Source: Massilia horti (lineage in GTDB: Bacteria; Pseudomonadota; Gammaproteobacteria; Burkholderiales; Burkholderiaceae_D). From it: a stretch of DNA of 64,000 nt. Under the pieces are notes generated by a model. That model saw only the letters and a program-made list of their open reading frames with translations. It made no database searches and was not told the DNA's origin. The translations under genes were made by a program, and so were the position numbers. Positions within the stretch are counted from its first letter, which is position 1. Every line of letters starts with the position of its first letter. Below, one piece after another: positions 1-6,877 of this stretch. The stretch spans positions 34,696 through 98,695 of the forward strand of contig NZ_SPUM01000023.1 of the NCBI RefSeq assembly GCF_004614195.1. The letters run 5' to 3'.

Positions 1-51
1 CGTGTTGGGATGTCCGAAAGCACGGTTCGGAAGTACCTGGCCGCTCTCTGA
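1..51 (+). CDS. C-terminal end of a helix-turn-helix protein (partial)
   Basis: Only the last 16 codons are in the window, ending at a TGA. The tail reads VGMSESTVRKYLAAL, the turn and recognition helix of a typical helix-turn-helix with the common S-x-STV-x-KYL pattern. Such C-terminal HTH tails occur in serine recombinases and in small regulators of mobile elements; which one this is cannot be decided from the fragment. It lies on the same integrative element as the recombinase at 2064-3722, and three phased direct repeats follow its stop codon directly. Confidence 0.4.
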   Translation, partial: RVGMSESTVRKYLAAL

Positions 52-61
52 CAGGCGGCTA

Positions 62-93
62 GTGCGTACCGGGGTGCGTACTCGGTGCGCACC
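62..93. repeat. Three phased 9-bp direct repeats
   Basis: GTGCGTACC (62-70), GTGCGTACT (74-82) and GTGCGCACC (85-93) lie 11-12 bp apart, about one helical turn, directly after the stop of the HTH protein. The arrangement resembles a small operator or iteron array on one DNA face. A further inverted repeat AGATAC-TAC-GTATCT follows at 114-128. No function can be shown from sequence. Confidence 0.4.
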
Positions 94-113
94 ATTTTCG
101 CCAACTTCCCCAT

Positions 114-128
114 AGATACTACGTATCT
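114..128. promoter_or_regulatory. Inverted repeat, possible operator
   Basis: AGATAC (114-119) and GTATCT (123-128) form a perfect 6-bp inverted repeat around TAC, inside an AT-rich stretch upstream of the small gene at 273. The size would suit a phage-type repressor site, but it could also occur by chance. Confidence 0.25.
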
Positions 129-272
129 AATAAAAAAGTGACTTGTTACCCGTCTTACGGAACAGTACCCGATGACGGTCAAGCCATAGCTTCTAATTTA
201 TGGCGGGTAGTGCCAGAAAAGGAGTCTTTCTTTGGGAACACCCCCCCTAATTTCGATTGAGGAGAACTTGGT

Positions 273-371
273 ATGAACACAATCCGATCTATGCCCAAGC
301 CGGTCTGTGCTCAGGCGGGTCCATGTGCATGGTCCCATTATGAACAAGGCAGGGCCAGTCCATGCCGTTGA
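273..371 (+). CDS. 32-residue cysteine-containing leader peptide
   Basis: ATG at 273 is preceded by a strong Shine-Dalgarno GAGGAGA (259-265). The frame encodes 32 residues with three cysteines (VCAQAGPC, then SPC near the end). Its stop (369-371) overlaps the ATG of the next gene (362), so the two are probably translationally coupled; the next gene lacks a good ribosome site of its own. No family recognised. The cysteines resemble half of a zinc-binding motif, and the following protein has a clear C-x2-C/C-x2-C pair. Confidence 0.45.
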   Translation: MNTIRSMPKPVCAQAGPCAWSHYEQGRASPCR

Positions 372-1036
372 AGGGACAGAAGACCGGGCCGCACTGTGAT
401 GAGCGGTTCGCATTGATGCAACAGCAACCACGAGGGAAGCGACTAACGAAGGAGCAGCGGAGAATGTGCTTGACCAGCCCTGCGTACTCAGCAAGTCTCC
501 GACAGCGCGTGAGTGATCCAGCACGGTGGGATGCCTTCATTCAAGGCAAGTCGTGGTTCGAGGGCAGCGGTTGTCGGTCCTGCGGTAGCACGCGCCGTCA
601 TGTTCGAGCCGGGGAGTGCTTCGACTGCCGAATGAATCGTAGGCCGATCCTCGGTGGCCGACAGCGGCAGCGGATCGCGCATCCGACGACACAGAGTTTC
701 GAGGGCATGATGGACCGGTTCGAGCGCGGCCGGCGCGAGCAACGAGGGGAGTTCGAGGAGTTCACGATAGGTTGCTGGACGGCCCGCCAGTACCCAACAG
801 GACGGCTCGCGGTGTCCTGCCCGGTAGCGGTTGTTCAGGGGCCAGGGACGAACGGAGAAGCACTCCGACCGCTCCCGGCTAGTCCTTACCTCGGCGCGGC
901 CCCGTTCGGTACTCAGCCACCCACGCTGCCCTTCCAGTGCGAGGACTTGAACGCGGTCCCGCCCGAGTTGGTGCATGGGCTGGCCGCGAGGAACCCGGAC
1001 TTCATGGAGCTATTGCGGTGGGCTTCGTGGGTGTGA
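362..1036 (+). CDS. Hypothetical protein with a zinc-ribbon-like cysteine motif
   Basis: 224 residues, no family recognised. Around residues 71-90 it carries CRSC followed by CFDC, the spacing of a treble-clef or zinc-ribbon, within a basic stretch; an Arg-rich segment follows. The C-terminal half is Pro/Gly-rich and ends in a short hydrophobic segment (FMELLRWASWV). The start overlaps the 32-residue gene upstream. It is part of the integrative-element cargo. The opposite strand is also open over much of its length, so confidence is only moderate. Confidence 0.45.
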   Translation: MPLKGQKTGPHCDERFALMQQQPRGKRLTKEQRRMCLTSPAYSASLRQRVSDPARWDAFIQGKSWFEGSGCRSCGSTRRHVRAGECFDCRMNRRPILGGRQRQRIAHPTTQSFEGMMDRFERGRREQRGEFEEFTIGCWTARQYPTGRLAVSCPVAVVQGPGTNGEALRPLPASPYLGAAPFGTQPPTLPFQCEDLNAVPPELVHGLAARNPDFMELLRWASWV

Positions 1037-1220
1037 CTTAACTTTGCCTGGAACAATTCCCGCGGCCTCTTAATCAAAAATGATCAATAAAATCAATTAC
1101 TTGCGTAATGGATGAGTTCGTGGGAAGATGCAAACAGGCCGCGCAGTGATTGATTAATTTACATCCGGCCAATCCGCTGCTGTTGGGGCAAACTCTTAAC
1201 TCTGAATAACGGGAGCTTTG

Positions 1221-1748
1221 ATGGGCTTTGATGACTTGCTTAATGACGAGATGATTATTGAACGCACGGATGGCTCAAGGAGTGGGCCACACAAGTGTGG
1301 GTTCTCAAGTGACCCCGACTCGGTGAGAGTGTTCGACGTCCAACTACTTGTAGCCGAGCAGGACCACGTTCTGCGCATACTTCCAAACGGAACGGTTGAA
1401 CGATACCTTGTTACTTCTGCCGACTTCAGTTCAGGGATGCCGCCGCACATCCCGGCTTCCTATCAACTCAAGCTGAGGAAATCAACAGCTATCCCACCTC
1501 AACCTCATGTAGCGAAACACACAACAGTAAACATCCATCAGTCGACTGGTGTGCAGGTTGGCGACCACAACGTCGTGAACATCCAACACGCGCTGACGCA
1601 GTTACTGGCGCAAGTTGAACAGGCACCTGCGCCAGCCGAAGACAAGACAGAGGTGAAAAACCGTCTGGCCGCGTTGCTTGCGCACCCACTTGTCGTTTCG
1701 ATTGTAGGCGGTCTTGCGGGTGGCGCTGCTGGTTTGGTGTCAAAATGA
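1221..1748 (+). CDS. RHIM-like amyloid-motif protein, putative defence or signalling protein
   Basis: 175 residues, ATG at 1221 with GGGAG at 1211-1215. Residues 1-87 form a small beta-rich domain ending in IPASYQLKLRK, a signature I associate with a family of small bacterial hypothetical proteins. Residues 103-121 contain STGVQVGDHNVVNI, which matches the RIP homotypic interaction motif of RIPK1 (STGIQIG core followed by x-x-N) almost position for position. A Pro/Ala/Glu linker follows, then a helix and a hydrophobic, Gly-rich tail (residues 156-173) that could insert in or across a membrane. RHIM-like motifs in bacteria have been proposed to template amyloid assembly between an NLR-like sensor and an effector. 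Location on an integrative element fits a defence role. The partner, if any, is not in the window. Confidence 0.6.
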   Translation: MGFDDLLNDEMIIERTDGSRSGPHKCGFSSDPDSVRVFDVQLLVAEQDHVLRILPNGTVERYLVTSADFSSGMPPHIPASYQLKLRKSTAIPPQPHVAKHTTVNIHQSTGVQVGDHNVVNIQHALTQLLAQVEQAPAPAEDKTEVKNRLAALLAHPLVVSIVGGLAGGAAGLVSK

Positions 1749-1822
1749 TTCTGCTATCCGAGCGTCCTGTAATGCGCCACATCGATCACGTTCAGGCCAT
1801 ACTCAACCAGCGCGGCGCCTAA
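1745..1822 (+). CDS. Possible 25-residue ORF overlapping the RHIM-like gene
   Basis: Its ATG (1745-1747) overlaps the TGA of the upstream gene (ATGA), the usual arrangement for translational coupling. It encodes 25 residues and stops at 1822. There is no other support, and a coincidental ORF is as likely. Confidence 0.2.
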   Translation: MILLSERPVMRHIDHVQAILNQRGA

Positions 1823-1823
1823 C

Positions 1824-1973
1824 TCACTGATCGGAGGTCCCGTCATCCTCAATGGCGGGATCGTCAACCGGATCATCGTTGTTCGGGATGTTCATGTCCG
1901 GTGATGCCTTGGCCGCTGCCTCGATCTGTTGCCGCAGCGGTTCAGGGATGAAGTTCATGGAGTCGATGTTCAT
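1824..1973 (-). CDS. Small acidic hypothetical protein
   Basis: 49 residues, ATG at 1973 with a good Shine-Dalgarno (GAGGA, 5 nt upstream). The product begins with repeated Met-Asn segments, has a short amphipathic helix (PEPLRQQIEAAAKA) and an acidic tail rich in Asp, Asn and Pro. It follows the recombinase gene on the same strand with a 90-bp gap, so it may share its transcript. No family recognised. An excisionase would be expected to be basic, so it is not obviously one. Confidence 0.45.
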   Translation of the reverse strand: MNIDSMNFIPEPLRQQIEAAAKASPDMNIPNNDDPVDDPAIEDDGTSDQ

Positions 1974-2063
1974 GGATTCCTCAAGTGGCGATGATGACGG
2001 ATAGGTACTGTGCGCTTACGTGCGGTTCCTCGGGCGCTCCGTCACTCCATAGCCGGGTTGGGA

Positions 2064-3722
2064 TTATACGATGGGTCTAGGTGGCGCGACATCGAACCTG
2101 ATCTGCTCGATGATCGCCTTCTTGCTCGCAACCGCCATTTCCCCTTGGTATCCACGGACGACCCGGCTGGTATCTCCCGCGTGTCCTGTGATGACATCGA
2201 CGTTTGCGACGTTATGGTTGAGGCCGTAGTTCAACAGCGTATGACGGAAGGCGTGCATGCCAACCAAGGTTTTGCCGGGTGTCTCGTCTCGCAGTCCAGT
2301 CTCTTTCAAGAAGTCACGGAACCAGTCACCAGCAGCCGGGCTGGCCTTGCCTTGTGTCGGTATCCATTTGGGGAAGAGGATCGCTGCCCCAGCTTTCTTG
2401 ACCCGTTCCACGTATGACAGGAAACCAAGTTCAAGCAGTTGCGAATGGATCGGGACTTTACGCCTCGATCCTGCGGTCTTGACGCTCTTGACGACCCGCT
2501 CATCCGCTTCGGACTCCTCGGTGAAGTCTAAGAACCAGATGTCCTCTTCATGCCGAATGTCGCACTGCGGGTTCAACTGGCAAATTTCGTTCACCCGTGC
2601 GCCCGTGTAGAGGCCGATGAGCGGTAGCCAATACTCAGCCGCCGTCTCAGTGTCAGCCGCGAATGCCGCGTACTCGCTGCCCTCAAACAGGCGTTTGAGT
2701 TCGTCCTTTCGGAACGCCCGTTGTTTGCGAGCGCCTTCCGTTTGTGTCCCCTTGTACTTGATCCCTTCGACCGTTAGGTTCAGGGGAAAGCCCACGTCAC
2801 CGAACAGTCGTTTCGCATCAGCCAGAAACGGCCTGACGGACGCCATGTACGAGTATTCAAAGGTCTTGGGCGACAAGGTTTCCGGGTGCTCCTGTTTAGC
2901 GAGTTCCTGGGCTGGGGTCCCTGTGCGTCGCACTTCATCGGACCAGCGCGGCGGCAGGCGGCACAGCATGTCGAAGTAGGCGTCAATCTGCCGCTTACGA
3001 ATTTGAGACACCGGGACATCGCCTACCGATTCAAGGAGCAAGGTAAGCGCGGCCCGATGTTTCTTAAACATGGGGACAGTCTGGTCGTAGTTGTCTAGGA
3101 AGTGCTCCACCACGTAGCCAAGGCTGGGAGTGTCTGTGCTCTCGGTGGAAACCGATGCGACTCCGTTCGGCTCCAAAGTGGAGGTGGCGGCGTTAACCAA
3201 TGTCGGAGCCGGTGCCGTGACCGCGACCGGCGCAGCGGTCACCTGTGGTGAAGCTGCCGCCCGAATGGCCGCATCAATCGGGTCCGCGCCTGCCTCGGCC
3301 CTCTTACGCAGAATGATGCCGAACACCCGGCGTAGGTGATCCGGGTCTTTCGTTAGCTCGTCCGCTGCTTCCTCGGCATCCTCCCACGCGACAGTATCAA
3401 GGAACGCCTGCTCGATGGCTTCCTCCTCGGCCTCCATGTGCTCGCGGGACTGCCAGTCATACCAGTTCTTGGATGGCTCGGGGACGCGCTGAGGCGGCTC
3501 GGTGGCCCGCTCGACGTCATGCTTTCGGGTTGCCCGCAGACGTTGCCACTCGTCGTCAAGCTCGACATCTTTCTTCCGGGCGAGCCTTTCCGCTGTAGGG
3601 CGATCCTTTACGCCCAAGCTGCAATTGATTTCGCGCTTGCCGTTGTAATGGGAAATTAAGTCTTTGGGGACGCGACGGCGAAAGTAGTAGATGCCTTCGC
3701 GTTTCTTGAGATGGTCTGACAT
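2064..3722 (-). CDS. Tyrosine recombinase (integrase) of an integrative element
   Basis: 552 residues from ATG 3722 (MSDHLKK); an upstream in-frame GTG at 3755 is less likely. The N-terminus (YYFRRRVPKDL) is the DUF6538-type domain common in proteobacterial integrases, followed by an acidic linker and a SAM-like core-binding region. The catalytic domain shows the expected residues: Arg in YTGARVNEICQL, His and Arg in HAFRHTLL, His in ITGHAGD and the nucleophile Tyr in VRGYQGE. The gene starts about 100 bp from the 3' end of tRNA-Ser and reads away from it, the usual layout for an element integrated in a tRNA gene. The element therefore extends left, beyond the window. Confidence 0.92.
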   Translation of the reverse strand: MSDHLKKREGIYYFRRRVPKDLISHYNGKREINCSLGVKDRPTAERLARKKDVELDDEWQRLRATRKHDVERATEPPQRVPEPSKNWYDWQSREHMEAEEEAIEQAFLDTVAWEDAEEAADELTKDPDHLRRVFGIILRKRAEAGADPIDAAIRAAASPQVTAAPVAVTAPAPTLVNAATSTLEPNGVASVSTESTDTPSLGYVVEHFLDNYDQTVPMFKKHRAALTLLLESVGDVPVSQIRKRQIDAYFDMLCRLPPRWSDEVRRTGTPAQELAKQEHPETLSPKTFEYSYMASVRPFLADAKRLFGDVGFPLNLTVEGIKYKGTQTEGARKQRAFRKDELKRLFEGSEYAAFAADTETAAEYWLPLIGLYTGARVNEICQLNPQCDIRHEEDIWFLDFTEESEADERVVKSVKTAGSRRKVPIHSQLLELGFLSYVERVKKAGAAILFPKWIPTQGKASPAAGDWFRDFLKETGLRDETPGKTLVGMHAFRHTLLNYGLNHNVANVDVITGHAGDTSRVVRGYQGEMAVASKKAIIEQIRFDVAPPRPIV

Positions 3723-3824
3723 TGGGTTCCGAACTGGTACATGTGTAACACCCACGGGGGGAAGTGTACCAGCGGAAAGCCTTGTTCCATACTATTTCTA
3801 ATGAAATCAAGGGCTTAGTATTCT

Positions 3825-3915
3825 TGGCGGAGAGAGGGGGATTCGAACCCCCGATAGGCTATGAACCTATACACGCTTTCCAGGCGTGCGACTTAAACCA
3901 CTCATCCATCTCTCC
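3825..3915 (-). tRNA. tRNA-Ser(GGA)
   Basis: Read on the minus strand, an 88-nt class II tRNA plus encoded CCA. Acceptor GGAGAGA pairs with TCTCTCC, the discriminator is G and CCA occupies 3825-3827. The anticodon stem ACGC/GCGT closes the loop CTGGAAA, giving anticodon GGA (reads UCC/UCU). A long variable arm (TATAGGTTCATAGCCTAT) and the T-arm GGGGGTTCGAATCCCCC are clear. Its 3' end is the probable attachment site of the element to the left. Confidence 0.97.
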
Positions 3916-3948
3916 TGTATGTGGTTCTTCGCGTTCGCGAAGCCGCCT

Positions 3949-3976
3949 ATTATAGCAAGCTTTCTCGACTGCACAA
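3949..3976 (-). promoter_or_regulatory. Sigma-70 promoter of tRNA-Ser
   Basis: On the minus strand TTGTGC (3971-3976) and a perfect TATAAT (3949-3954) are separated by 16 bp and lie 34 bp upstream of the tRNA 5' end. Confidence 0.65.
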
Positions 3977-4239
3977 GGCCTTCGCGTAGCGAGTGCTGGC
4001 CCCTGGACATCTCGTCCCACTTCGCTCAAGTGATCGGATGCACAATTTTGTTGCAAGGTTGCTTCGGCGAAGGATCTTTTGTTGAAATTTTGTACAACCA
4101 CTCCCGAAGCAATCCTCGTATCGCCGAGGCATTCGCATCAATCAATCGCCTGATCGATGCCGAGGTAACACCTCCGCCGTCGCGAAACTTGCCATATCAT
4201 CCCGAAGAGTGCCAGCTCGACCGGCTGCTAACTTTGGAG
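3977..4239. other. Intergenic stretch, no gene seen
   Basis: Between tRNA-Ser and the GH28 gene. The GH28 frame stays open back through this stretch, but the clear export signal at 4240 marks the start. One small inverted repeat, GAGGT-AAC-ACCTC (4162-4174), might be an operator for the GH28 gene. Nothing else stands out. Confidence 0.3.
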
Positions 4240-5646
4240 ATGAATTTGACTTCCCATTCCGTATCCCGGCGGACGGTTTTGTTCGCAGGTTTCGCAGTGC
4301 CGTTGCTGGCGGGCTGTCAGCATCTTCCGCGGCTGTCTTCGCAAAAGCAGGTGCGGGTGGATGCGCCGTTCGATATGCCGAGCATTTCGCTTCCGGATTT
4401 CGCCGCCAGTCCGAGGTTTGTTATTACTGATTTCGGCGCGGTCCCGAACGATCAGCAAAAGACCAGTGCCGCTATCGCCCACGCGATCGCTGCGGCCAAC
4501 GCTGCCGGATCGGGCGTTGTGGTGGTGCCGGAAGGGGAGTGGCTTACCGGTAAAGTCCACCTCAAGAGCAATGTGAATCTGCACCTTGAAAAGGGCGCGA
4601 CGCTGCTGTTTTCTGAGCGGCCGGGAGATTATCTCCCCGCCGTCATGACCACTTGGGAAGGCCTTGAGTGCTACAACTATTCGCCGCTCGTGTACGCATT
4701 CGAGTGCGAGAACGTCGCGATAACCGGGCAGGGCACTCTGCGCGCCAAGCTTGACGTGTGGCGAATCTGGTATGCCCGGCCGAAGGCGCACATGGATGCG
4801 CTGGTGGCGCTGTACCACATGGCGGCGAAGGACGTGCCTGTATCCGAGCGCCAGATGACCACGGGGGACGCAAACCTGCGTCCGCAATTCATCCAGTTCA
4901 ACCGATGCCGCAATGTGCTGGTCGAGGACATCAGCATCATCGACAGTCCGTTCTGGGTATTGCATCCTTATCTGTGCCGCGATGTCGTAATCCGGCGGGT
5001 CAAGATCAAGGCGCATGGACATAACAATGATGGCGTGGACCCTGAAATGAGCCAGAACGTGCTGATCGAAGAGTGCGTGTTCGACCAGGGGGATGACGCG
5101 GTTTCGGTGAAATCGGGACGCGATCGGGACGCTTGGCGAATCGGGGTGCCGAGTCGGAACATCGTGATGCGCAACTGCCGCATCAAGAATGGCCACCAGT
5201 TGATGGCCATCGGTAGCGAGCTGTCCGGTGGCGTGGAAAACGTGTTCGTCGATAACTGCCACTTCGATCATGCTGGTTCGACGGCGCGCAGCAGCATCAA
5301 CAATATCCTGTACGTGAAGACCAATGAACGGCGCGGCGGCTTCGTTCGCAATATTCACCTGTCCAACGTCAGCGCAACGCAGATCGCAGGCGGTGTGTTG
5401 AGCGTTGAAACAGACGTTCTTTACCAGTGGCGCACTCTCGTACCCACTTACGAACGCCGGCTGACCCCGATCGAGGGGCTACATGTGAGCAATGTGACCG
5501 TCGGTGATGCGAAGTTTATCTGCTACATCAAGGCCGAGGCGGAGATGGCGGTCAAGAATGTCTCGCTGCGGGACATCAAGGTTAAAACCGAGCGCGGCAC
5601 TCCGGTCTTTACTGAGAACGTGCAGGGGTTCGTCAATGAGGCTTGA
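4240..5646 (+). CDS. Glycoside hydrolase family 28 (polygalacturonase-like), exported
   Basis: 468 residues. The N-terminus has SRRTVLFAGFAVPLLAGC, a twin-arginine-like motif running into a lipobox, so export and lipidation are likely. The body is a right-handed beta-helix of the pectin-degrading type: FVITDFGAVPND opening strand, then NNDGVDPE, QGDDAVSVKSGRD (catalytic Asp pair) and GHQLMAIGSE (the GH-loop His). The usual R-x-K substrate site reads YVKTN, so its Arg is absent. Likely substrate is pectin or rhamnogalacturonan, exact linkage unknown. GGAG (4236-4239) abuts the ATG at 4240 and would be better spaced for a TTG at 4246, giving nearly the same protein. Confidence 0.85.
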   Translation: MNLTSHSVSRRTVLFAGFAVPLLAGCQHLPRLSSQKQVRVDAPFDMPSISLPDFAASPRFVITDFGAVPNDQQKTSAAIAHAIAAANAAGSGVVVVPEGEWLTGKVHLKSNVNLHLEKGATLLFSERPGDYLPAVMTTWEGLECYNYSPLVYAFECENVAITGQGTLRAKLDVWRIWYARPKAHMDALVALYHMAAKDVPVSERQMTTGDANLRPQFIQFNRCRNVLVEDISIIDSPFWVLHPYLCRDVVIRRVKIKAHGHNNDGVDPEMSQNVLIEECVFDQGDDAVSVKSGRDRDAWRIGVPSRNIVMRNCRIKNGHQLMAIGSELSGGVENVFVDNCHFDHAGSTARSSINNILYVKTNERRGGFVRNIHLSNVSATQIAGGVLSVETDVLYQWRTLVPTYERRLTPIEGLHVSNVTVGDAKFICYIKAEAEMAVKNVSLRDIKVKTERGTPVFTENVQGFVNEA

Positions 5647-5675
5647 TAATTCATGGGGTGATGGATCATTGGGGC

Positions 5676-5785
5676 AGCGCGGCCGGCGAGGATCTGTGCG
5701 CACGCGGTTCGCAAACGCAGCAGGTTCGCACATCAGCCGCAAGCCCGCATATGGTGACCGCGTGCGCACAGGTGCGCACCCTACG
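5676..5785. repeat. Dispersed palindromic repeat (CGTAGGG/GTGCGCAC family)
   Basis: A roughly 110-bp copy. It begins GCGCGGCCGGCGAGGATC, has CTGTGCGCACGCGGT near its left end and ends with the inverted core GTGCGCACCCTACG. It fills the gap between the convergent GH28 and deacetylase genes. Related copies are listed under the other repeat entries. Confidence 0.7.
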
Positions 5786-5806
5786 ATGTTTGAGCGCCGT
5801 GTGATT

Positions 5807-6706
5807 CTAGCGGCAGAGCAGGTTTATATTGTTTTTCGGTTGCGCCGCCGGGATATCCGAAATATTGATTCCCTTTTTTGCCGCTGCACGGCTCATGACG
5901 GTGCCGCCATCGGTCTCAGCATAAGCCGGATCTGACTGGGCCTGGGCCAGGGTCACGTAGTGTGCACCGGCGGCATCGAGCTTCGCCATCACTTCCGGCA
6001 GCATGATCGCGCTCCAGCCGCCGATATGGGTAAGAAGCACCTGCGGAATGACTCGGCCATATACGCGCTGCGACACTGCCTTCATGCGCGCGATATTGTC
6101 GTCCACGCCTTTCAGGTATTGCGCCTTCATGGCGGCGATCGTCTGCGTGTCTCCTTTTTCGACGCATCGCCTGTATGCATCTGTGTAGGCAAAATCGTCG
6201 AAGCTGACGCTCACGTCGGCGATGCGGTAGCCGCGCGCTTCAAGAAAGGCGCGCGCGCCATCGTGGCGCGATTTGTCGGAACCGCCTGAGAGGTTGGGAA
6301 AACGCAGGTAGCGCCAATCTGCGCCTTGCATCCGTGTGCTGACTGCCGGTTCTCCGGCAATGACGTCGGCCTCCCACGCTTCGAGCGTTGGGGCTTTGTC
6401 GAGGTTTAAATGGCTGTAGGTATGGTTGCCAAGCGGGTAGCCTGCCTTGCGCCAGGCATCAAGCACGGCTTCGCTGCCAGGTTCTCTTTCGATGCCTCGG
6501 GCATTCACAAAACCGAAAGCTTCAGGGACATGATGCGCCTTAAATGTGGCGATGTGCGCTTCGGCGATGCCTAGCCGTGTCATCCCCTGCGCAAGCGTAC
6601 CGTGGACAGGAAGGTCGTCCACGGTAATCGCGATGTCAAAACGGTCGGCCGCGCAGGCGCAATGGGCGGCGGCGAGGGTAAGAATGCCAATCCAGATGCT
6701 TTTCAT
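5807..6706 (-). CDS. Polysaccharide deacetylase family protein (CE4/NodB fold), exported
   Basis: 299 residues from ATG 6706, with AGGTGAGAGG just upstream; a GTG three codons earlier is less likely. Residues 1-20 are a Sec signal peptide ending ACA-A. The NodB fold is marked by the TVDDLP motif (catalytic and metal Asp pair) and NHTYSHLNL (metal His H-x3-H), with FPNLSGG and VLLTHIGG later. It may deacetylate an acetylated polysaccharide in the periplasm, in keeping with neighbouring pectin and hemicellulose enzymes. It lies downstream of the secreted GH2 gene, but a strong hairpin separates the two. Confidence 0.85.
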   Translation of the reverse strand: MKSIWIGILTLAAAHCACAADRFDIAITVDDLPVHGTLAQGMTRLGIAEAHIATFKAHHVPEAFGFVNARGIEREPGSEAVLDAWRKAGYPLGNHTYSHLNLDKAPTLEAWEADVIAGEPAVSTRMQGADWRYLRFPNLSGGSDKSRHDGARAFLEARGYRIADVSVSFDDFAYTDAYRRCVEKGDTQTIAAMKAQYLKGVDDNIARMKAVSQRVYGRVIPQVLLTHIGGWSAIMLPEVMAKLDAAGAHYVTLAQAQSDPAYAETDGGTVMSRAAAKKGINISDIPAAQPKNNINLLCR

Positions 6707-6802
6707 ACCTCTCACCTTTTCCCTTTTTCGTTTTGATCAGAAACAGCGTCGTGTCACGTTCACGGGGCCTGTTGGCTGAACCGCTAACGGTGCCCCCAAT
6801 CC

Positions 6803-6872
6803 GCGTGCGCAGCAAAGCTGCACACCCTACGGGATCCGCCGCGGATCAATTCGTAGGGGTTGCTGCGCGCGA
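6803..6872. repeat. Degenerate palindromic repeat, possible terminator
   Basis: GCGTGCGCAGCAA and CACCCTACG on the left face CGTAGGGG and TTGCTGCGCGCG on the right, around the perfect inverted repeat GATCCGC-C-GCGGATC (6833-6847). The whole can fold into a long hairpin in the gap between the GH2 and deacetylase genes. It looks like a diverged member of the dispersed CGTAGGG repeat family. Confidence 0.5.
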
Positions 6873-6877
6873 CTTTT

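Noticed and set aside
3886..4239. In-frame N-terminal extension of the GH28 protein
   Set aside because: It would overlap the tRNA-Ser gene, lacks a ribosome site and would bury the export signal seen at 4240.
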